From Pseudoflavitalea sp. G-6-1-2 (GTDB taxonomy: Bacteria > Bacteroidota > Bacteroidia > Chitinophagales > Chitinophagaceae): a stretch of 64,000 bases of DNA. The position numbers were made by a program, and so were the translations under genes. Below the pieces are notes generated by a model that was given only the letters and a program-made list of their open reading frames with translations, did no database searches and was not told where the DNA came from. The first letter of the stretch is position 1. Every line of letters starts with the position of its first letter. The stretch is taken from NCBI RefSeq assembly GCF_012927185.1, contig NZ_JABBGB010000003.1, forward strand, positions 1,178,001-1,242,000, written 5' to 3'. Shown here piece after piece: positions 35,125 through 44,774 of the stretch.

Positions 35125-36457
35125 GGCGTACAGGTGTTTGAGCATTTGTTGAGGAGGTACTTTCTTTTTTTCCTTTCTCCAGAATATCGAGAATGCCTTC
35201 ATTGCGGATGATGATCATACCGTGACGATCATCAGTGATACCACGTTCGAGCTGATAAGTGTATTCAGGAACATGGCCCTTCATTCGGGTGGGCAGGAAT
35301 TGAAAATCTACATTGCTGCTGTCTTTCAGCTGCTCACCCGCTTCCACAATGTGAGAAGACACGATGAACAGGCTGTTGCTTTTACGGGTAAATCCTTTGA
35401 TCACTGCAACAGTTGCTTCATGCGCGTCTTTCACATTGGTGCCGCGGAACAGCTCGTCGAAGAGGATGAAGAACGAGCCGCCGCTGCTGAGTTCCTGCGC
35501 CATTTTTTTTACGCGTAGTACTTCCACATAAAAATGGCTGGCGCCGATACCGAGGTTATCAGGAAGGTTCACGGTAGTATAGATCCCATCGAGTACGGAA
35601 AATTCCATCGAAGTGGCTGCCACAGGAAAGCCCATATGCGCAATGTAGAGCGCCGTGCTCAACGATCGCAGGAAGGTGGATTTGCCGGCCATGTTAGCTC
35701 CCGTGAGGAACAATACATTTTTGCCGCCATTCATCTGCAGATCGTTGGCTACGGGCTTTTTGAGTGAAGGATGATACACGCCCTTCACATTCAATATGGC
35801 CTGTCCTTTTTCCAATGCCTTCGGGAAAATGAATTTCCGTTCCAGCGCTGTCATCGCAACAGACATATACACATCGAGATGATAGATGGCTTTGAGCAGT
35901 TGCTGTATCTTTTCTCTTTCGGCTATACGGAAGAGTGAATCGAATGCAGTAACCGCACTATAGGACAGCCGGGCTTTTTCCGATTCTTTGAGTGCAGGTT
36001 CAAATGCCGGAGCAGTGATGAGGTTGTTGATCGCTTCCCGTTCCGCATCATAATCTGGAATTGCTATGATCTTTGGTTGCTCAATAAACGCAAGTGTAAC
36101 CCTGAAAATTTCAAGGATGGCATTAACGCCGTTTTGAATTTCTTTTTCGCCTAACGTCATCCGGTTGCCCTTTGCTTTCATTTCTTCTTCCGTATGACTC
36201 AGGTATTTCTCTGCCGTATCAAAAATGGAAGTATGATAGGGGAACGGTATGTTCAATCTCGCAAAACTCCCGATGATGCTGCTTCTGCGATTGATGGCGT
36301 CTCTGTCCGACAAAGGCTGGCGAAACAGTTCGCCCAGCAGCGTTTCGCCTCCGCGCGTATGCACATGGTTATAAATATCGAAGATGCCTCCACCGCTCTT
36401 CTTTGAAAATATTTCCAGATCACTGATGGTCTGGTCGTCTGTCCGAAGTAGGTTCAT
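35117..36457 (-). CDS. MutS-like ATPase, first of a tandem pair
   Basis: 446 aa. Same layout as the next gene: helical N-terminal region, then domain V with Walker A TGANMAGKSTFLRSL, Walker B SFFILFDELFRGTN and SSHIVEAG. No mismatch-recognition domain and no nuclease. The two proteins share many blocks (for example GANMAGKST, AHMGFPVAA and GTNVKDA), so they arose by duplication and could form a heterodimer, as MutS ATPase domains work in pairs. It begins 23 bases after the second GldF-GldG fusion gene on the same strand, which places a MutS-type ATPase in a membrane-transport operon. Confidence 0.82.
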   Translation of the reverse strand: MNLLRTDDQTISDLEIFSKKSGGGIFDIYNHVHTRGGETLLGELFRQPLSDRDAINRRSSIIGSFARLNIPFPYHTSIFDTAEKYLSHTEEEMKAKGNRMTLGEKEIQNGVNAILEIFRVTLAFIEQPKIIAIPDYDAEREAINNLITAPAFEPALKESEKARLSYSAVTAFDSLFRIAEREKIQQLLKAIYHLDVYMSVAMTALERKFIFPKALEKGQAILNVKGVYHPSLKKPVANDLQMNGGKNVLFLTGANMAGKSTFLRSLSTALYIAHMGFPVAATSMEFSVLDGIYTTVNLPDNLGIGASHFYVEVLRVKKMAQELSSGGSFFILFDELFRGTNVKDAHEATVAVIKGFTRKSNSLFIVSSHIVEAGEQLKDSSNVDFQFLPTRMKGHVPEYTYQLERGITDDRHGMIIIRNEGILDILEKGKKESTSSTNAQTPVRHV

Positions 36458-36480
36458 TGCAGGTATTTTTTATCGGATTA

Positions 36481-38790
36481 CTATTGTCGTTTTCTTCTGA
36501 TGAGGAATATGATGGCTACCAGTAACAACAGGCCGGGTATTATCCATACAAGGATTATTTTTTGAATGTGTGCACCGTGTTCAGAAATATCCAGCAGTAT
36601 ATCTTTCTCTTCCATTTTCGTTAACCTTACCGGAAAGTGATTGTAGGTGAGCCAGCTATTGGCACCTCTTCCAAACCGGATATTGGGTTCGTTCAATCTC
36701 AGATTGCTCAGGAAATCGGCGCTTCCGCAAACAATGATGCGTTGTTCTTTCTGATGGATGTTTCGTGTAAGCTGTACTGCTGTTGTGAAAGTATCTTTCA
36801 CCTGATCACCAGCTCTGGCATCTAATGGCGGCAGTATGGAATCTACCACAATGTTGCCGGCTTTGAGCCATGTTCTGCCGGGTTGCGTTAATAGTAAGGG
36901 CCGAACTGTAAAAACTCCGGACTGTTGCTCAACACCCGTCACTGTTGGCATTCCTAAGCCATTTATGGATACTTCAAAACTAAGATTGCGGGCTTCCGGA
37001 GTGGTGAGCGCTACTACTTTTTCAGGTGTTTCATCATACGTGGGCTGTAGAATCTGTCCGTTTTGCAGTTGCACTCCCAGTTGCTGCAACAGTGGATTGA
37101 GCACATATTGCTTGCCTGGTTTGCCGAGGATGATCATATTGCCACCAGCATCGATATGGCTCCTGATCTTTCCCTGAACTATCGCAGACAGATCCATCAC
37201 AGGATCTGCGATTATCAGCGTGGCCATATCTTTTGGAATAGGTTGGGTATTCAGATTCAGGGTATCGATATCCAGTCCCATGTTCACAATGGAACCACGT
37301 ACACTTCTATCCGCGAGGTTGAAATAGCCGCGGTCTCCTATCTTGCGGATATCGCGTTCCAGATCGCCGGTAAGGAAATACACTTTGGAGATCTTCTCTG
37401 GTTCCAGCAACCGTTTCAATACCGATGCAATAATGTAGAAGTCTGGCCAGACATTCGGATCGTTCAGGGTACGTAAGAATTCAGTGCGCCCTTTGTATTT
37501 CAATTGCATCACCATGCGGTTCCCTTCAGGTTGCAGGTTGATGAGTTTGCGGATGGCAGCCGGCGATTTGAACATGCTGAAGTCAACATCCACTTTCTCA
37601 CGTTCCACTACTTTAGCTGCCAGTGCATCCACAGACAGGCCGGGATATTTATGGAACCAGCTGGTATCGGCAGTTTGCGGATCTATATCATAATAATATT
37701 CATAGTTGAATCGTATGCCTGGCTTGAAGCGCAGGATCGGATCCCACAATTGGGTGAGATAATCCGGATTGCGGGCCTGCGGAAAGCCACGCTTGGCTTT
37801 CGATGTAGTGCTGAGCAGATTGGTGTAGAGGGTTACTTCCAGATCACCATCTTCCATTTGTTTCAGCATGCTTCTCAGTTCGGGTGGAATGGTTTTCATT
37901 TGGGTAGCAGTGGTATCCCAGTAAACATTCAGCGTTGGCCGGGAGCTGACATAACCTGCAAGCAGTGCTGCCGCCATTACCAGCGCATAGCGGCTGAATG
38001 GCACATACCATGGTTTGGACTCCCGTTCAGTACGGAGTTTGATGATGGTAAAACAAATGAAGATGCCCGTAATCACTATAAAGTAAACGATGTCTCTTGT
38101 TTCTATGAGACCGAGCATCATTTTCTGTGTGCGGTTTTGCAGAGAAAGAAACCAGGTGAGGTCTCTGAGTATATCATATTGCTGCCAGAGCATGCCAATA
38201 CGGTCGAGCAAAAAGATAGTGAGAAAAACACCCAATGCCGCAATGATGGGATGGATGGAAAGCGCAGACATCAGCATACCGATAGCTGAATAAGCACATA
38301 CCAACAGGTAGAATCCCAGCAGTCCGGACAGAAACACTCCGGCATCTTCATCACGGATATTGAATGCGCCGATAATCATCAGCAATCCTATAACGGCCAC
38401 CAGCATCAACAGGTACATCATCATTCCCAGATATTTGCCCAGTACAATTTGTCTTACAGTAGCGGGCGAAGAGCTTAGCAGGCGCATGGTGCCGGATGTT
38501 CTTTCCCGGCTGATCAAACTCATGGTGAGCAAGGGTATGAACAGGTAGAGATAAGACACTGCCGATTTGTACACATCTCCGAAATATCTCAGGGTCAGAA
38601 ATCCCGGATGCCAGTGCCAATGGGGATCGCTGTTTTTGATCATCACCTCCTGAAAATTAGCGTCGCCATGTACCGGATAGGCATAAGCGATAGCGCTTAA
38701 AACCCAGAAAACGATGAGGGTGCACCATGCGATGGGCGAGTAGAAGAGATAGCGCAATTCGTTCTTTGCTATGGTAAGAATCAGGCGCAT
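36481..38790 (-). CDS. GldF-GldG-like fusion: ABC-2 permease plus Gldg domain (second copy)
   Basis: 769 aa. Residues about 1-255 form an ABC-2 permease with six membrane helices (RNELRYLFYSPIAW-type start, YLFIPLLTMSLISRERTSGT loop). After a helix near 270-285 comes a large periplasmic GldG/ABC-auxiliary region (about 290-735, with DTLNLNTQPIPKDMATLIIA and GGNMIILGKPGKQYVLNPLL), closed by a C-terminal membrane helix (IPGLLLLVAIIFLIRRKR). In gliding motility GldF and GldG are separate proteins that work with the ATPase GldA. Here they are one chain, and a tandem paralog lies upstream. The matching ATPase is encoded two genes upstream. Confidence 0.88.
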   Translation of the reverse strand: MRLILTIAKNELRYLFYSPIAWCTLIVFWVLSAIAYAYPVHGDANFQEVMIKNSDPHWHWHPGFLTLRYFGDVYKSAVSYLYLFIPLLTMSLISRERTSGTMRLLSSSPATVRQIVLGKYLGMMMYLLMLVAVIGLLMIIGAFNIRDEDAGVFLSGLLGFYLLVCAYSAIGMLMSALSIHPIIAALGVFLTIFLLDRIGMLWQQYDILRDLTWFLSLQNRTQKMMLGLIETRDIVYFIVITGIFICFTIIKLRTERESKPWYVPFSRYALVMAAALLAGYVSSRPTLNVYWDTTATQMKTIPPELRSMLKQMEDGDLEVTLYTNLLSTTSKAKRGFPQARNPDYLTQLWDPILRFKPGIRFNYEYYYDIDPQTADTSWFHKYPGLSVDALAAKVVEREKVDVDFSMFKSPAAIRKLINLQPEGNRMVMQLKYKGRTEFLRTLNDPNVWPDFYIIASVLKRLLEPEKISKVYFLTGDLERDIRKIGDRGYFNLADRSVRGSIVNMGLDIDTLNLNTQPIPKDMATLIIADPVMDLSAIVQGKIRSHIDAGGNMIILGKPGKQYVLNPLLQQLGVQLQNGQILQPTYDETPEKVVALTTPEARNLSFEVSINGLGMPTVTGVEQQSGVFTVRPLLLTQPGRTWLKAGNIVVDSILPPLDARAGDQVKDTFTTAVQLTRNIHQKEQRIIVCGSADFLSNLRLNEPNIRFGRGANSWLTYNHFPVRLTKMEEKDILLDISEHGAHIQKIILVWIIPGLLLLVAIIFLIRRKRQ

Positions 38791-38822
38791 GTAATATTAT
38801 TTTTATCAGGAATAATGTTGTT

Positions 38823-41195
38823 TTATTTTCTTTTTCTCCTTATCAGCAATACCATGCCCAGCAGTAATATCAGCGAAGGGATCACCCATACATAGAGCAG
38901 TTTTTCGAGTTTGGCCCAGCCGGGTGTCATGGTCATCCAGTTGTCCTTTGCTAATGGGAAGTTCAGGAAAAGCGGATACTCGTTGTAGTTGAGCCAGCTG
39001 AAAACAGAGCGGACCAGCGTGAAACCCCGCCCGGCTGTTACTCTTATTTTGCTTGGGATGTCTGCATCGGCCATCACCACTATGCGCTGTTCTTTTCCGT
39101 TGAGCTGTCGTGTAAGCTGGATGGCAACCGGGTAACTGTTTTCTTTCAGATCGCCCTCAGCTGCATTGAATTGGGGTGCAGTGGAATCGATTACCAGCTT
39201 TCCCATTTTCTGCCACACTTTTCCGGGTTCTGTCATCAGCAAAGGTTTTATGGTGAAACCACTGTCGGCGGTATAAGAAATGCGACTGACCTTTTCCGTT
39301 GTTTCATAGCTCGTATCAGATCCACGCAACTGATCATTATTCGTAGCAAGAAAACTGATGTATAATTGATTGAGCCCTTCTTCCGACAGTTTGTATGCAT
39401 CAGGCGCCCGGTAATATTTGATCTTATCCGCTGTTTCGTGGAAGCTTGGCTGTACCAGTTGTCCAGGCATCAACTGTACCCCCAACTGCTGTAGCAGCGG
39501 ATTCAATACCTGCTGCTTACCGGGTTCTCCGAGAATGAAGAGGTTGCCTCCGCTATGTATGTATCGGTTCAGTTTCTCCATTACTGTCGCACTGAGATCC
39601 TGTTTGGGATCGGCAAGTACCAGTGTGGTAATGTCTGCTGGTATCTGCTGCGTATTCAGGTTCAGTGTATCCATATCGAAGCCGAGCGGATACAATGAAT
39701 GCAGCCAGGCATATTCCCTTTCTCCGTTTTTGAATATGCTGCGTTCGAGTTGTCCGGAAATAAAGCCCAGCTTCGGCATCTTCTCTCCCTGAAGTCGCCT
39801 GAAAGCAGCGTTGAAAGCCGATTCACTGGCTGCCTGGATATTGCTGAAAGAAGGTTGGCCTGTTTTGAAAGGAAAGAAATTGATGAGTATGGATTTGCCT
39901 CTCCAGCTTAGCCGGCTTCCTCTCTGATAATTCAGAGAATCGGGGTCTACAAACTTTTTGATTTCCTCCGGTCCCATGAACAGGGATGAATCTATTCTCA
40001 ATGCTTTGGATACCAGCACCGCGATCTCTTTCAATGTTTTCCCCGGAAAATTATAATACAAAGTGCTGTCGCCTGGCCGAACCGCATAGTAGTACACATA
40101 TTTGAACCGGATATTGTTTTTGAAACGCCGGTAGGGTTCCCACATATCCATATAGGTATTGATATTCTGAGGAAGGCCAAGAAAGCAGTATTCTTCACCT
40201 TGATTGAAAAGATTGGTGTAGAGCGTCACTTCAAGCGGATCGTCCCCAAAGGCTTTTAACTGTTGTTGCGTTATGTGGTGAAGGGTATTGGTTTTCCCAA
40301 CAGTAGCATCGAGGTATCCGATTGCAGGCTGACGCGAAGAAAGATAACCGATGCTCAAAGTAACTGCGATCACCGCCAGATATTTTCCCGCCCTTACGTA
40401 CCATGGGCTGGATTGCATTTTGCCTTTCATCACCAGCATGGTGAAGGCGAGGAACATTGCAATGATAGCCAGATAGTAAATGATATCTTTCGTTGTAAGC
40501 AGGCCACTCAGCATTCTTTTGGTACGGCTCCTGAGACTCAGAAAATAAGTGAGGTCCCTTACAAAATCAAACTCCTGCCACAGCATGTGGATATTTCCCA
40601 GAATAGTGAGAATTACAAAACTGATAATGGCAGACACTATCGGGAAGCGGGTAAGACTGGAAGTAAAAAAGCCGATAGCGGCATAAGTGGAAAGCAGTAA
40701 CCACACACCAGTAGCGGCAGACAGCATTACGCCAACGTCTACTGATTGTATGTCGAATGCTGCAGTAACCATCATCACTCCCAGTATCAGCATGAACAAC
40801 ATATTGAAAAAACAGATGCCGAGATACTTCCCAAATACCAGCTGTCGGATGCGCAGGGGAGAAGAGTACAGCAATTTGTAGGTACTGCTGTTGAACTCTC
40901 TGCTGATCACACTCATGGTGAGCAATGGGATAAAAAGATACAGGTACTGCAATACATCTGCGATCATTCCCGATTGAGGGTGCGTAACGAAACCTTCTGT
41001 GAGCGACACGTTTCTGAAGTATACCGACCAGGGTTTTTCTTTGAGTATATTGTACATTCTGGGGCCCATCACATATACACGCCCCACATAGAAAAGTGCA
41101 CTGAGCACCCAGAATATGATCAGCAGAAACCAGGCTACAGGCGTGTAGAACAGGTTCTTTAATTCGTTTCGGGCTATTCTGAAAATTAGGTTCAT
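38823..41195 (-). CDS. GldF-GldG-like fusion: ABC-2 permease plus Gldg domain (first copy)
   Basis: 790 aa from the ATG at 41193-41195, where the permease starts (NLIFRIARNELKNLFYTPVA). Layout as in the following gene: six-helix permease (YLFIPLLTMSVISREFNSST loop), one more helix, a periplasmic GldG-like region with DTLNLNTQQIPADITTLVLA and GGNLFILGEPGKQQVLNPLL, and a C-terminal helix. The two fusions share these blocks closely and arose by tandem duplication, so a heterodimeric permease served by one ATPase is likely. Upstream in-frame starts would add residues without family character. Confidence 0.88.
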   Translation of the reverse strand: MNLIFRIARNELKNLFYTPVAWFLLIIFWVLSALFYVGRVYVMGPRMYNILKEKPWSVYFRNVSLTEGFVTHPQSGMIADVLQYLYLFIPLLTMSVISREFNSSTYKLLYSSPLRIRQLVFGKYLGICFFNMLFMLILGVMMVTAAFDIQSVDVGVMLSAATGVWLLLSTYAAIGFFTSSLTRFPIVSAIISFVILTILGNIHMLWQEFDFVRDLTYFLSLRSRTKRMLSGLLTTKDIIYYLAIIAMFLAFTMLVMKGKMQSSPWYVRAGKYLAVIAVTLSIGYLSSRQPAIGYLDATVGKTNTLHHITQQQLKAFGDDPLEVTLYTNLFNQGEEYCFLGLPQNINTYMDMWEPYRRFKNNIRFKYVYYYAVRPGDSTLYYNFPGKTLKEIAVLVSKALRIDSSLFMGPEEIKKFVDPDSLNYQRGSRLSWRGKSILINFFPFKTGQPSFSNIQAASESAFNAAFRRLQGEKMPKLGFISGQLERSIFKNGEREYAWLHSLYPLGFDMDTLNLNTQQIPADITTLVLADPKQDLSATVMEKLNRYIHSGGNLFILGEPGKQQVLNPLLQQLGVQLMPGQLVQPSFHETADKIKYYRAPDAYKLSEEGLNQLYISFLATNNDQLRGSDTSYETTEKVSRISYTADSGFTIKPLLMTEPGKVWQKMGKLVIDSTAPQFNAAEGDLKENSYPVAIQLTRQLNGKEQRIVVMADADIPSKIRVTAGRGFTLVRSVFSWLNYNEYPLFLNFPLAKDNWMTMTPGWAKLEKLLYVWVIPSLILLLGMVLLIRRKRK

Positions 41196-41343
41196 CCGAA
41201 TTCTTTTAAAAGTTTTTGTTGGCCGGAACTTCACACGGGCAGGCAACTTTGTGATGAGCATGCAAGGTTCCTGTGAGTGCAAAGCATGGCCTGTCCGCCT
41301 TCGCAGGGCAGACTATATTTTTACTGATTCTTTCAGGAAATGC
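41196..41343. other. 148-base gap inside the long operon
   Basis: On the minus strand GTCTGCC and GGCGGAC (with one G-T pair) enclose CTGCGAA, but no T run follows. No promoter box is clear. It is the widest gap between the ATPase gene and the end of the operon, and might set different expression for the permease and MutS-like genes. Confidence 0.35.
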
Positions 41344-42267
41344 TTATTGTCCTGCTGTGTCGGATAACTGTCTGAATACTTCGTCGAGCACTCCTTTGTC
41401 GGGATTGATTTCCCTGAGACGCCAGCCGCCGTTCACACTGGCGGTAATCAACAGATTGGTGATCTCTTCTTCGCTGCCTTCAAAATGGATCCTTGCCTGT
41501 TTGTTTGAAATGAATTCCGCACGGAGCACGCCTTTGATGCTTTCCAATGTGGCGGCCGGTGGCGGATTATCCATCAGCATCAGCACAGCGCTTGCCTGTG
41601 CGTAGTTATTGAATGCATCCATGGTATCCGAGAAAACAATTCTGCCTCCTTCGATCATGATCACTTCCCTGCAAAGCAGGTTTACTTCAGACAGTACGTG
41701 CGATGAAAAGAGCACGGTGTGTTCTTCTGCAATTTCCCTGATCAGTTTTCTTACTTCGATCATCTGATTGGGATCGAGCCCGTTGGTGGGTTCATCCATC
41801 ACTACCAGTCTGGGTTTATGGATAATGGCCTGCGCGATGCCCACACGTTGCCGGTAACCGCCAGACAAATTCTTGATCAGCCTCGAACTGAAATGCGCGA
41901 TACCGCATCGTTCTTTCACTTCTTCAACAGCCTCTCTTATTTTCTGCTTATCCATCAAACGAAGCGCTGCGCAATACACCAGGTATTCATCGATGGTAAG
42001 ATCGGTATAGAGTGGAGCTGTCTGAGGCAGAAAGCCAATTTGTTTTTTAGCTTCCAGCGGATGTTTTCTTAAATCGATATCATTGATGAATACATTGCCT
42101 TCGGTAGGGTTGAGGGAGCCGCAGATAATATTCATGGTAGTGGACTTACCGGCGCCGTTTGATCCAAGCAAACCGATAATGCCGGAGTCGGCAATGTCGA
42201 TATTGATATCGCGGATGGCCCAGCTGCTGCTGTATTTGTGCGACAGGTGTTCGGTTTTGAGTATCAT
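41344..42267 (-). CDS. GldA-like ABC transporter ATP-binding protein
   Basis: 307 aa. Complete ABC ATPase: Walker A GLLGSNGAGKSTTMN, Q-loop FLPQTAPLYTDLT, signature NLSGGYRQRVGIAQA, Walker B RLVVMDEPTNGLDPN, and switch histidine in VLFSSHVLSEV. The extra C-terminal domain (about 230-307) is that of GldA/CcmA-type ATPases. It directly precedes two GldF-GldG fusion permeases on the same strand, so it should drive them. A gldA name would imply a gliding role that has not been shown. Confidence 0.9.
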   Translation of the reverse strand: MILKTEHLSHKYSSSWAIRDINIDIADSGIIGLLGSNGAGKSTTMNIICGSLNPTEGNVFINDIDLRKHPLEAKKQIGFLPQTAPLYTDLTIDEYLVYCAALRLMDKQKIREAVEEVKERCGIAHFSSRLIKNLSGGYRQRVGIAQAIIHKPRLVVMDEPTNGLDPNQMIEVRKLIREIAEEHTVLFSSHVLSEVNLLCREVIMIEGGRIVFSDTMDAFNNYAQASAVLMLMDNPPPAATLESIKGVLRAEFISNKQARIHFEGSEEEITNLLITASVNGGWRLREINPDKGVLDEVFRQLSDTAGQ

Positions 42268-42285
42268 ATTTCTTAATGTAGATGT

Positions 42286-43236
42286 TTAAAGTATTTGGAA
42301 TCCGATCGACCTGAGCAGCGTACGTGCAGCTCTGAATTTATTCCGTACTACCGGGTACGAAGCATAATCGGCATCGAAAGCTTCTATGGTTTCATAGGTA
42401 AGTGCTGCTTCGAGATAAGTGAGCAGATCATCCTGCATCATCGGCATGGATTTTCTTCCATACATGATCAATGAATAACTGGCCCTGATGAATCCGTACT
42501 CTTCAAAAATTACCGGTACTCCGGGAGAAAGGGCAGACCACAGGTCGCCATAAATTCTTTTGCCCGGAGCAACGTTCTTAGTGAGGCTGTAAAACTCAGT
42601 TTGTATCTGCTGAAGGTGTTCGCGCAATAATCTTTTGGAAGCCAGTTTTGCCAATACCGAAGCAGCGTATGTTTTCTTACCTGCTGCCGTCATTGTATCG
42701 GGATTCACAGCAGGAATGAGGATGGTATTGAAAGCATTATGCGGCTTATTCGAAACCCCTGAAAACCCCGAATTGTCTGCATTGCTTATTCCTCTTAAAG
42801 TCAACGATTTTACAATCAGGATACTGTAAACCTGCATGTTGGTGGGTACCCGTGAAAGTACTTCCTCCCTGAGCAATGGCAATAAAGGAAGTGCCTGTTC
42901 TTTTTCCGGAATCAGTTTATAGGAGAGCCCCGGCTGAATGCCGAATGGCGAGTAATTGGTTGCCAGCCTGCGGTAAGAATAAACTGGTATGCCGGAAGTA
43001 TCGCCAACGTGTATGCGCTCGATGGTATCGTTGTAAAATACCGGCACTCCTGTAGTCTGATAGAACTGGTAAATGGCATGATCCACCGGGTCTGAAGGAT
43101 TGTCTTTTACTTCCAACCGGTTTTCATCTTTCTCATCGGGTTGCAATGGTGCTTCTTTTTTGCAGGAAGCGACCCCAAAAAACAGCAGTAGCAACAGGCT
43201 GTTGTGGATGAGTTGTATTTTATTCACTGCTTGCAT
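42286..43236 (-). CDS. SusCD-associated lipoprotein, relative of the HExxH zinc metallohydrolase family but without the motif
   Basis: 316 aa from the ATG at 43234-43236 (an ATG at 43260 would add eight residues). Signal peptide with lipobox FFGVASC. The layout resembles the substrate-import-associated zinc metallohydrolase lipoproteins that accompany SusC/SusD: DPVDHAIYQFYQTTGVPVFY near the start, SPFGIQPGLSYKLIPEKEQA next, and a C-terminal EEYGFIRASYSLIMYGRKSM followed by a D/E-rich helix. At the place where the family has HExxH, this protein reads KLASKRLLREHLQQIQTEF, so the zinc site appears lost. The relationship is my reading of spaced similarity and needs a profile search. It lies four to 28 bases after susD. 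Confidence 0.6.
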   Translation of the reverse strand: MQAVNKIQLIHNSLLLLLFFGVASCKKEAPLQPDEKDENRLEVKDNPSDPVDHAIYQFYQTTGVPVFYNDTIERIHVGDTSGIPVYSYRRLATNYSPFGIQPGLSYKLIPEKEQALPLLPLLREEVLSRVPTNMQVYSILIVKSLTLRGISNADNSGFSGVSNKPHNAFNTILIPAVNPDTMTAAGKKTYAASVLAKLASKRLLREHLQQIQTEFYSLTKNVAPGKRIYGDLWSALSPGVPVIFEEYGFIRASYSLIMYGRKSMPMMQDDLLTYLEAALTYETIEAFDADYASYPVVRNKFRAARTLLRSIGFQIL

Positions 43237-43264
43237 ATATGTTTTTTTAGGAGTTAGCATGCAT

Positions 43265-44758
43265 TTATGGAATCAATGGGCGGTCGGGGCGAGGCTCATT
43301 TGTAATGGCTCCCTTATTGAATTCAATTTCTTTTGAAGGGATCGGTTGCAGCCAGGCTGAAGGTTCCTGCGAGTATGGTTTCAGTTCATAATACCCCGAT
43401 TCATAACGCCCTGAACCATCAAAAGCAAATGCACGGTGGCGGATGGATTTTTCATAAGGGAACCTGCTGTTGACGGCATAACGCCGCAGATCGAACCAAC
43501 GGTGCAGTTCAAAGCAAAGCTCCCTTCTGCGTTCATCTCTGATGAAATCTATCAATTGCTTTCCGCTGAATGGCAAGTCTGTGAGATCGGCCGGCTTAAA
43601 ACGTTTCTTGCGTAATTCCTGAATGGCTGCAATGGCTTCTTCATTTTTTCCGGATGCAGCCAGCGCTTCTGCTTTATTCAGATACAATTCCGGCAATCTG
43701 ATCATGGCCAGATCGCATGCATCGGATTTGTTATCATCTCCTGATTTTTTGGTGATGAAATCCCCTTCATCCAGTTGTTTGAAAAAAGCCCCAGGTCTGA
43801 GATCAGTGGTGGAGTAGTTGCCAAGCAAGTCTTCAGACACCCGGTAGTTATTGATATACTGAGACAGTAGTATTGCCGGATCGATCATTACCCGGTACAT
43901 ATTATTGCCGGTGGCATTTGATGTGAAAATGATTTCAGCCGAAGCGCGTTCCAGAAAGGGAGACGAGGCTGGCCAGTTATTCAGATCCTGCAGCTGATAA
44001 TGTTTTTGCAATACTTTATCGGCTACGGAAACAGCTTTTTCATACTCCTCACGATAGAGATAAACCCTGCACAGTAATGCCTGTACCGCAGCCTGATTGG
44101 CTCTCAATACTCCTGTTTCATTGGCGCCGGCCAGTTCTTTTTCTGCATCCAGCAGATCGCTTGTGATCTGATCATATACTTCTTTTACACTTGCTCTTTT
44201 TAGCGGGGTGGTTTGCACTTCAGGAGTGATTTTCAGCGGAACTCCATTATCGGTATTTGCCGTAGAAATATTATAAGGTTTACCGTAGAAGTTCACCAGC
44301 AGAAAATAATAGTAGGCTCTAAGAAAATGCGCTTCGCCTGCTATGCGTTGCAACGCGTTTTCGGGCTCATTCTTTTCTCTGAGGGAAGGGATGTTGAATA
44401 AGATAGTGTTCAACGTTGAGAACCTTTTGTAAAAAATCTCATAACTGCCATACCCAGGATTAAGCGATCCGTTTCTGTTCAATGCAGGATCTTTTTGCCA
44501 GTAGTGTATGCCGAATTCAGGGTAACTGACGAGGTTGGATGTTTGTGTAATGGTAGGATTTTGCTCCAGATCATCATCCAGCAGCAACATTTCAGGCCAG
44601 AGTCCAGATAAAGGATAACAGCTGCCTATCAGCAATTCGTCCAGATCGGCAGCTGACTGAATGAAAGTCTGGTTCTGTGAATACTGCGCCAGGAATTTTT
44701 TGCAGGAAGGGCTGATAAACAAAACAGCCGCAATGAATAAAATATGAATGGCTTTCAT
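43265..44758 (-). CDS. SusD/RagB-family nutrient-binding lipoprotein
   Basis: 497 aa. Signal peptide with lipobox ending LFISPSC near residue 20. N-terminal SusD-like region with TPR-type helices (AEAHFLRAYYYFLLVNFYGK is the classic block), then the RagB/SusD C-terminal part with DLAMIRLPELYLNKAEAL and a RRRELCFELHRWFDLRRY block near the end. SusD proteins sit on the outer face of the outer membrane as lids over SusC channels and bind the nutrient. The substrate is unknown; no polysaccharide-degrading enzyme lies in the cluster, so a sugar polymer is not implied. Confidence 0.95.
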   Translation of the reverse strand: MKAIHILFIAAVLFISPSCKKFLAQYSQNQTFIQSAADLDELLIGSCYPLSGLWPEMLLLDDDLEQNPTITQTSNLVSYPEFGIHYWQKDPALNRNGSLNPGYGSYEIFYKRFSTLNTILFNIPSLREKNEPENALQRIAGEAHFLRAYYYFLLVNFYGKPYNISTANTDNGVPLKITPEVQTTPLKRASVKEVYDQITSDLLDAEKELAGANETGVLRANQAAVQALLCRVYLYREEYEKAVSVADKVLQKHYQLQDLNNWPASSPFLERASAEIIFTSNATGNNMYRVMIDPAILLSQYINNYRVSEDLLGNYSTTDLRPGAFFKQLDEGDFITKKSGDDNKSDACDLAMIRLPELYLNKAEALAASGKNEEAIAAIQELRKKRFKPADLTDLPFSGKQLIDFIRDERRRELCFELHRWFDLRRYAVNSRFPYEKSIRHRAFAFDGSGRYESGYYELKPYSQEPSAWLQPIPSKEIEFNKGAITNEPRPDRPLIP

Positions 44759-44774
44759 GTGTCTGTGTATTAAA

